The notes under the pieces were generated by a model that worked only from the letters and a program-made list of their open reading frames with translations, did no database searches and was not told where the DNA came from. Both the position numbers and the translations under genes were made by a program. 64,000 nucleotides of DNA from positions 73,152,732-73,216,731 of the forward strand of contig NC_069126.1 of assembly GCF_026914265.1 (NCBI RefSeq), written 5' to 3'. Origin of the DNA: Mya arenaria (taxonomy: Eukaryota > Mollusca > Bivalvia > Myida > Myidae). This document shows positions 57,742-64,000 of the stretch, one piece after another. Within the stretch, counting starts at the first letter, position 1. Each line of letters begins with the position of its first letter.

Positions 57742-59079
57742 ATGAATCAAGGAAGTCAAACAAAACCTGGGCATTGCCCTTTCAAAATATCCAGCCGAAT
57801 CATACTTGGTTCATTTTTGACTTTGCTCTTTTTTGTACTTTTAAATCTGTTAACATCCACATCGAAAATTGCCTTAGGTGTTGATATGTCAATCAACATG
57901 AAGTCAGATGTAATAAGTGCTTTTAATGAAGCGTTAAGTGCCGTTCATAATAACTCTGGTACTATCAGAGGGAATTTGACTTTAAAGTCATTCAATTCTA
58001 AGGAAGAAGCAGAAAATGATTACAAAAACTGGATGGAGGGGCATAGTATTCGCAAAGATCTCGAGTCGGAGCTTGAAACCGATCGAACTCCAGATGGTCG
58101 TATTAAGTTAAACATTCCTGAGAAAGGAGTCGCTGTAGTTTCAACAACTATTGGCTTTAACTACCAAAATGCTCAAATAGATATACTAGGCAACGCTGTG
58201 AATTCGACTGAGAATTCTAGAAAATCAAGTTGTGACAATTGTTTTAAACACAACTTTAATTATGTGATACAAAACAAGCATATATGTGATGATACCGGGG
58301 ATAAACAAGCAGTTGAACTGCTAATTCTTATTCTGACTTCACACAAAAATGGAAATGCAAGAAATGCCTTACGGACAACTTGGTTGTCGGTTACAAAAAA
58401 CAATACAGCGAACATACGGCACGCGTTTTTACTTGGAGAAGTGCATGAACCTATGATTAAAGAACGTGTTAATAAGGAAAATGAAAGGTATCGCGATATT
58501 ATCAAAGAAGATTTTATTGATGTTTATCAAAACCTCACCTACAAGACCATAATGGGCTTCAAGTGGGCATCAACTATGTGTCCAAATGCGCAGTTTGTTA
58601 TGAAAATAGACGACGACATGTGGTTGAATGTCCCCAATATAATGAATTTTTTGTCAAATTCCTCCATGAAAACACTTCTCCAAAACACCGTCACAGGTAT
58701 GTGCTCGAGTAAAGCTCAGCCAATCAGAAGCAAGAACTCCAAATGGTATGCGTCTTTAATCAGCTACCCGGAGAAGTTCTATCCGGGGTTTTGCTCAGGA
58801 ACCGGTTATTTAACAAGCATGAATGTTGCAAAAGAATTATACCGAATATCACCAAATGTGCCCTTCTTTCATCTGGAGGATATATATATATCACTGTGTA
58901 TCAAGAAATTGGGATTTAAATTGAAAAGATCACCTGGGTTCAACGCGAATAGGCCTAAACTGGACCCATGTCTTTATAAAGGATCAACGCTGATAACTGC
59001 TCACCAGTTGTCCCCAACAATGTTAAAGCTGATATGGAATAAGCCATGTCGGATTTCAGAAAGACCAAATATGAAATAA
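57742..59079 (+). CDS. Beta-1,3-galactosyltransferase-like glycosyltransferase (GT31), single exon
   Basis: 445 aa from ATG at 57742 (A at -3) to TAA. A short basic N-terminal tail (1-19) is followed by one hydrophobic segment at about 20-37, giving a type II Golgi membrane protein. A stem to about 185 is rich in charge and sequons, then the GT31 catalytic domain: ELLILILTSHKNGNARNALR with TTW (R207-W214), FLLG (229-232), EDFIDVYQNLTYKTIMGFKW (256-275), the metal/UDP-sugar site KIDDDMW (D290-D292), FYPGFCSGTGYLTS (346-359), and EDIYISLCIKKLG (379-391). N-glycosylation sequons at about N70, N78, N154, N220, N264 and N306. These motifs define the family that transfers galactose or N-acetylhexosamine in beta-1,3 linkage. 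Acceptor and sugar cannot be told from sequence. Single-exon structure is common in this family. An in-frame TTG lies 15 bases upstream but is unlikely to be used. Confidence 0.9.
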   Translation: MNQGSQTKPGHCPFKISSRIILGSFLTLLFFVLLNLLTSTSKIALGVDMSINMKSDVISAFNEALSAVHNNSGTIRGNLTLKSFNSKEEAENDYKNWMEGHSIRKDLESELETDRTPDGRIKLNIPEKGVAVVSTTIGFNYQNAQIDILGNAVNSTENSRKSSCDNCFKHNFNYVIQNKHICDDTGDKQAVELLILILTSHKNGNARNALRTTWLSVTKNNTANIRHAFLLGEVHEPMIKERVNKENERYRDIIKEDFIDVYQNLTYKTIMGFKWASTMCPNAQFVMKIDDDMWLNVPNIMNFLSNSSMKTLLQNTVTGMCSSKAQPIRSKNSKWYASLISYPEKFYPGFCSGTGYLTSMNVAKELYRISPNVPFFHLEDIYISLCIKKLGFKLKRSPGFNANRPKLDPCLYKGSTLITAHQLSPTMLKLIWNKPCRISERPNMK

Positions 59080-60231
59080 CCCATTTATTTCTAATACAAT
59101 AGTTTGTTTCGGGTATCCTGGAACTACCAATTTCTCACAAATATTCAATGTTTTGTGTTTTAACTGGTGAATACACAAAACTATTAATGATTATTTAGGC
59201 TGATGGCTTTAAATGTGATTGTTATGTATGCATCCCCAGCGTATTGTCAGTATTAAGACATATGCTTTTAGAAAGTTCAAAGACTTTAGAATAACGGTCT
59301 TAAGCAAATGTCTCAAATTGACCTCCCTTTAAAGTTTGAATATGTTAACCTGCATAAAAATCAGGAATAATGTGTCAATTCTATGACAAATTTCAAATAT
59401 TGTAGACATTATTGTAGCATTACTCTACCATGGCCAGTCAATTATGGAAAGGTGGATGAATATTTTAAAATGAAACGTACGCTCTTAATTATCTTGCCTT
59501 TATTACAGATGTTAAAGTAATAAGTTTCGTATGAGCCACCTGTGTCACATAGCTATATTTTCTTATGAAAATTGAAAAATCCTATATTAAAACCGATACT
59601 TTTTATATTGCCGGTCTTTTTAAATGATCTCTTCTACAAGCATCTTCTCAATTATTGTTGTTGATGATTTTAAACAAGGTCAAATAGGTAGCTCGGCGTG
59701 ATAGATATATTCACCTAATACAGCCTGAATACATAGAATATGAATATGAAGCACTATTTGAGACAAAAGCAGTAGTATCGAGGTGCACCTCTACCTTTAC
59801 AGATGCCGGTCTCATTGAAGATTTGCACCACTACTTTTTTACCTTTTAATACAGGTGCAGGTTCAATTATGGGTCTAATTCTATTGGTGAATTATCGATG
59901 GTAATGGATTAATCGTAGCCACGGGCTAAGAAATAATGATCGGCGACGATGTTTTGCCAGTTGGTTGCCGTGAACTCTAAGGCCGATTCTTCGTTATTTA
60001 TTTTCTCGTTCATTTTATTTTCTATTTCCGCTCAAAAATATTACAATCTATAGCCAAATTCCTATGTTATTAGAATGCAATTATCAAATTCAGTCAATAA
60101 CATTTCAGTCAACTCGTCAGATGTTTCACTTCTGTATTTGATTTGATTTTATTAAGCCATACTATAAGTGTGGTTTTATTAACCACGCGAAATGACACAA
60201 AGTGTGTTCTTTTTAATTTTCAGATAAATTG
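59080..60231. other. 3' flank of the glycosyltransferase gene, no further gene seen
   Basis: No AATAAA is found close downstream; ATTAAA at 59586-59591 is the nearest candidate poly(A) signal. Otherwise AT-rich sequence without recognised features. Confidence 0.4.
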
Positions 60232-60473
60232 TCAGATAAGTCGGTAATGAAAATATAGACGACCGCCAAAGACTACCTATTTGTCCGAACAATTTTATTT
60301 TCCACATGTCAAGCCTTTTTAAAACATTATCGAAATATCCGATTAATGAGTCGGTCTGGCTGTCGGATTAGTCGGTAATGAAAATAATCAAATATAGACG
60401 ATCGCCCAAGACTACCTATTTGTCCGAATATTTTTATTTTCCACATGTTAAGCATGTTTAAAACTTTATCGAT
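60232..60473 (+). repeat. Two-copy ~105-130-bp tandem duplication
   Basis: AGTCGGTAATGAAAAT, ATATAGACGA-CGCC, AAGACTACCTATTTGTCCGA and TTTTATTTTCCACATGT occur twice, 131 bp apart; the second copy has a short insertion (AATCAA). Confidence 0.85.
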
Positions 60474-60844
60474 CAAGCTTTTTTGATGCCTGTGTGATCT
60501 GTTTGTGGACTTTGTATTTGGGTATGTGGTGTTTATACATTTGTGTGTTTAGGTCTCTCTCGTTTGGGCTTTTGCCTTGTGCCTCTGAACAGGGGTTTAC
60601 CTACTACTGTGCTTGTCCATGTATGTGTATTGAAGCTGATTCAGACCTGGTATATCTCTTATAGTTTGTTTTTAAATCGAATTTGTTCGGAAGATATTCC
60701 CTCATATGACAATCATTAAATGAAATAGAGTCATTTGCATATTTCACGGGAGTATTGATGGCTTGGTATTAGAATAAAACGGAATATGAATTTAACGTGC
60801 TTGTTGTAATGTCATCGAATAAAGAATATATGTCAGTATGTTAG

Positions 60845-61060
60845 ACAGTTTGTCAGCTCTTAAACCATCGTTGCTATGCGAACGCATTAACCATTTATAT
60901 ATAAATCCTCGAATGCAGAATAAATGATTATGTTGAACAATTGTAAACTCTCAAAACCATCGATGCCTATACGTTTATATTAGTTTCAATAGAAAACTTT
61001 TGTCCACTCTCAAAACCATCGTTGCATAAACTTTAATATTAGTTTCCATCAGAAAAATAT
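60845..61060 (+). repeat. Three-fold diverged repeat
   Basis: CTCTTAAACCATCGTTGC, CTCTCAAAACCATCGATGC and CTCTCAAAACCATCGTTGC at about 60856, 60949 and 61009, the last two followed by TTATATTAGTTTC-AT or TAATATTAGTTTCCAT. Confidence 0.7.
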
Positions 61061-61967
61061 TTTTCCAGTCGTTTTCTTGCGTCGTCACAACTTGCTTAAC
61101 CAAACATCTCGTGCATTAACCTGTTTCCAGACTATTGAAAGCAAAAACCACCTTTAAACCAGACAGACTGCAACCTAGAAAATTGGCATACAGCATCAGC
61201 ATCATGATCTCATGTCTCTACTAAGCTTTTTCATATATTGGTCTTAGACTGAAGGTAGGCTCCGTCATGAATCTTGTGATGTTTTTCTATTCATACTTAT
61301 TGGGGTCACTTACTCATAATCTGTTCGAGAGAGCCATTCAATCCATGACGTTAAACTTATCAGAATTCCTCAGCATTGTCTCTGGCTTGTTGTGGATGCT
61401 ATTGTACATAGAAAATCTGTTGCGATTTACTAAATATAAAGCAACGCCTCGGTAACTAATATCGATGTCTTTGGGCACATATTGACAGTGTCGTAAATGT
61501 TAATCAAAGAGTTTGACCTTTAAAATGACTTCATTCGTATTGATTAGTTATCTTGTTTCAAATGCACTGGCTTGAAAACTGCCTGTAACTTAATGAAGTA
61601 CTGGACAATATGTGTATAGTAATCATAACAAATTTCATATCGGGCATTCACAAAAACTTTCACATTTTAAAAGCCGTAGCTATTCCTAGCTAAGATATTT
61701 TCACGGTATTTGTTTGTTTCATAATGTAAGGATGCATAAGTTCTATATTTCTGCTATATGATTTCACAAACCTGATAAATGTTAATCCGTCTGAAATTGT
61801 TTTTGTCACTAGCAAGTCCTGGTCTAATTCTAATTCAAATATACTAGATTACATGCTTCAACAATACCCATCGCTTCAAAAAATCTCCAAGAAAATTAAA
61901 AGCATTTATATATTTTGTATTTTTTTACTCTATTTTCATTGTATTTCCTTCTTTAATGTATAAAGAT
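61061..61967. other. Intergenic, no gene seen
   Basis: A 62-codon plus-strand frame at 61267-61455 is hydrophobic but lacks support. No repeat recognised. Confidence 0.4.
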
Positions 61968-62300
61968 ATAGAGGATATTTGTTTATTTCAGTGTAAGATC
62001 GTATTTTATTTCACGAGTGTCATAATAAAACATTTTTACACGAGTGGCGATTGTTGTGTCCATTTTTCTGGGAAGTTCGAATTACGAATTACAACGACAA
62101 ACAGTTCAAACTATATTTGAACGATGACCTAATATTCTATTTATTTTCGAACAATTGGTTTAGTCTTTTATCTGTTTGGTATGAAAGCAACTGTTCGAAC
62201 ATTCAGCCACAAAGATCAAGAAAAGGTTTGATAAACGGGATTACCATTTGTCTAATAAACGGTAAGTTGTTTATTTCCAAATATATCGTTATTTAAACTA
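61968..62300 (-). repeat. Dispersed repeat R2, short (internally deleted) copy
   Basis: Complement matches both ends of 53430-54395 but lacks about 700 bp between them. The palindrome arm here has CACGAGTG boxes, the orientation expected of a true inverted repeat. Confidence 0.75.
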
Positions 62301-62589
62301 ATGTTAAGGCGAGCTAAGTCAGATGGTTGTCTTTGAATGAATGACTTGATCGTACCTCGTTAGAGCTAGCACTGTTGCTTCGGCTTTATTCATTCTTTTA
62401 CAGGTGGTGTTTGTATCTGGTCATTGAGTACTTATTTAATAATTTATCCCTATATATTTTTGTGTTTTACTTTATTCTACGTTGTTTTCAGGTTGATGCC
62501 TGCTCTGGTGAAGCATATATTTTTTTTAGAAATTATGGACAAAGTGTTGGGATAAGTACGAGTTTATGGCTTGGTTTATGCCCCCGGGG

Positions 62590-64000
62590 AGACTCCGGGT
62601 TCCCATGAAATCTTGTTTCACTGAGCGTTCCAAACTCACTGTAGACTCGGGTTCCAGTGAACCCTTGTTTCTCTGACCATGCCCAGACCCCGGTGACTCG
62701 GGTTCCAAAGCAATATTGTTTAACTGACCGTTCCAAGCTCCCGGTAGACTCGGGTTCCAATGAACCCTTCTTTCACTGAGTGTTCCAAGCTCCCGGAGGT
62801 CTCGGATTCCAATGAAGCCTTATTTCACTGACCGCTCCAAGCTCCCGGAGGTCTCGGATTCAAATGAAGCCTTGTTTCACTGACCGCTCCAAGCTCCCGG
62901 TAGTCTCGGATTCCAATGAACCCTTGTTTCACTCAGCGCTCCAAGCTCCCGGTAGTCTCGGATTCCAATGAACCCTTGTTTCACTCAGCGCTCCAAGCTC
63001 CCGGAGGTCTCGGATTCCAATAAACCCTTGTTTCACTGACCATTCCAAGATGCCGGTAGTCTCGGATTACATTGAACCCTTGTTTTACTGACAGCTCCAA
63101 GCTCCCGGTAGTCTCGGATTCCAATGAACCCTTGTTTCACTCAGCGCTCCAAGCTCCCGGTAGTCTCGGATTCCAATGAACCCTTGTTTCACTGACCATT
63201 CCAAGATGCCGGTAGTCACGGATTACAATGAACCCTTGTTTTACTGACAGCTCCAAGCTGCCGGTAGTCTCGGATTCCAATGAACACTTGTTTTACTGAC
63301 CGTTCCAAGCTCCCAGTAGACATGGGTTCCGGTGAATCATTTTTTCTCTGACCATGCCAAGGCCCCGGTGACTCGGGTCCAGTGAAATCTTGTTTCACTG
63401 ACCGTTCCAAGCTCCCGGTAGACTCGGGTTCCAGTGAACCCTTGTTTTACTGACTGTTCTAAGCTCCAGGTTGACTCGGGTTCAAGTGAACTCTTGTTTT
63501 ACTGACCGTTCCAAGCTCCAGGTAGACTCGGGTTTCAGTGAAACCTTGGATTACTGACTGTTCTAAGCTCCAGGTAGACTCGGGTTCCAGTGAACTCTTG
63601 TTTTACTGACCGTTCTAAGCTCCAGGTAGACTCGGGTTCCAGTGAACCCTTGGATTACTGACAGTTCCAAGCTCCAGGTAGACTCGGGTTCCAGTGAAAT
63701 CTTGTTTTACTGACTGTTCCAAGCTCCAGGTAGACTCGGGTTCCAATGAACTCTTGTTTTACTGACCGTTCTTAGCTCCAGGTAGACTCGGGTTCCAATG
63801 AACCCTTGGATGACTGACCGTTCTAAGCTCCAGGTAGACTCGGGTTCCAGTGAACCCTTGCTTTATTGACTGTTTTAAGCTCCATGTAGACACGGGTTCC
63901 AGTGAACTCTTGTTTCACTGACCGTTCCAAGCTCCAGGTAGACTCGGGTTCCAGTGAACTCTTGTTTTACTGACCGTTCTAAGCTCCAGGTAGACTCGGG
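62590..64000 (+). repeat. 52-bp minisatellite array running off the window
   Basis: About 27 units of CCAAGCTCCAGGTAGACTCG, GGTTCCAGTGAAC, TCTTGTTTTACTGACCGTT. The left third is rich in CCCGG(T/A)G(G/T)TCTCGGATTCC variants, the right half in CCAGGTAGACTCGGG. A three-unit block is repeated with a 156-bp offset (63041 and 63197). The right end is beyond the window. Confidence 0.95.

Noticed and set aside
58260..58505. 81-codon minus-strand frame
   Set aside because: Antisense shadow of the GT31 coding exon.

Overview
The window is nuclear DNA from an animal. It is AT-rich, gene-poor and full of repeats. Genes have short exons with GT-AG introns, the tRNA is an intronless eukaryotic type, and the repeats (SINEs, LINE fragments, TTAA-flanked foldback elements, an element ending in ATGCCCC with units rich in GACCTTGACCTTTG) look like those common in bivalve molluscs. 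'Probably a marine bivalve' is an inference from that repeat landscape; no species can be named.

Genes. (1) At the left edge, on the plus strand, are the last four exons of an ANKS3-like gene (SAM domain plus C-terminal coiled coil), ending at 2952. (2) On the minus strand at 11151-14227 is a complete five-exon CCDC12/cwf18 spliceosome-protein gene (165 aa). (3) Just upstream of its start is tRNA-Arg(CCG) at 14474-14546. (4) At 57742-59079 is a single-exon GT31 beta-1,3-galactosyltransferase-like gene (445 aa). (5) At about 41.5-42.65 kb on the minus strand are uncharacterised exon-like segments. The genes look like independent neighbours with no shared pathway.

Repeats fill the rest. From left to right: a 54-bp minisatellite inside an ANKS3 intron; a 38-bp minisatellite; a foldback MITE; an ATGCCCC element with eight near-identical 146-bp units, each holding a perfect oestrogen-response-element palindrome; a degenerate LINE whose own ORF has been amplified into a 29/54-bp minisatellite; direct repeats at 17.8 and 33.8 kb; a giant 11.76-kb element (20680-32442) with 75-bp terminal inverted repeats, a perfect 9-bp target-site duplication and an interior of about 50 satellite monomers of ~177 bp; LINE fragments; SINEs; a second MITE family (three copies); a Z-DNA-prone (TG)n(CG)n tract; a 4.6-kb array of a 25-bp minisatellite bracketed by inverted copies of another repeat; and a 52-bp array running off the right edge.

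The strongest candidates for something undescribed are the satellite-filled giant terminal-inverted-repeat element, the similarly built inverted-repeat-bracketed 25-bp array, the LINE-derived minisatellite and the tandem ERE array.
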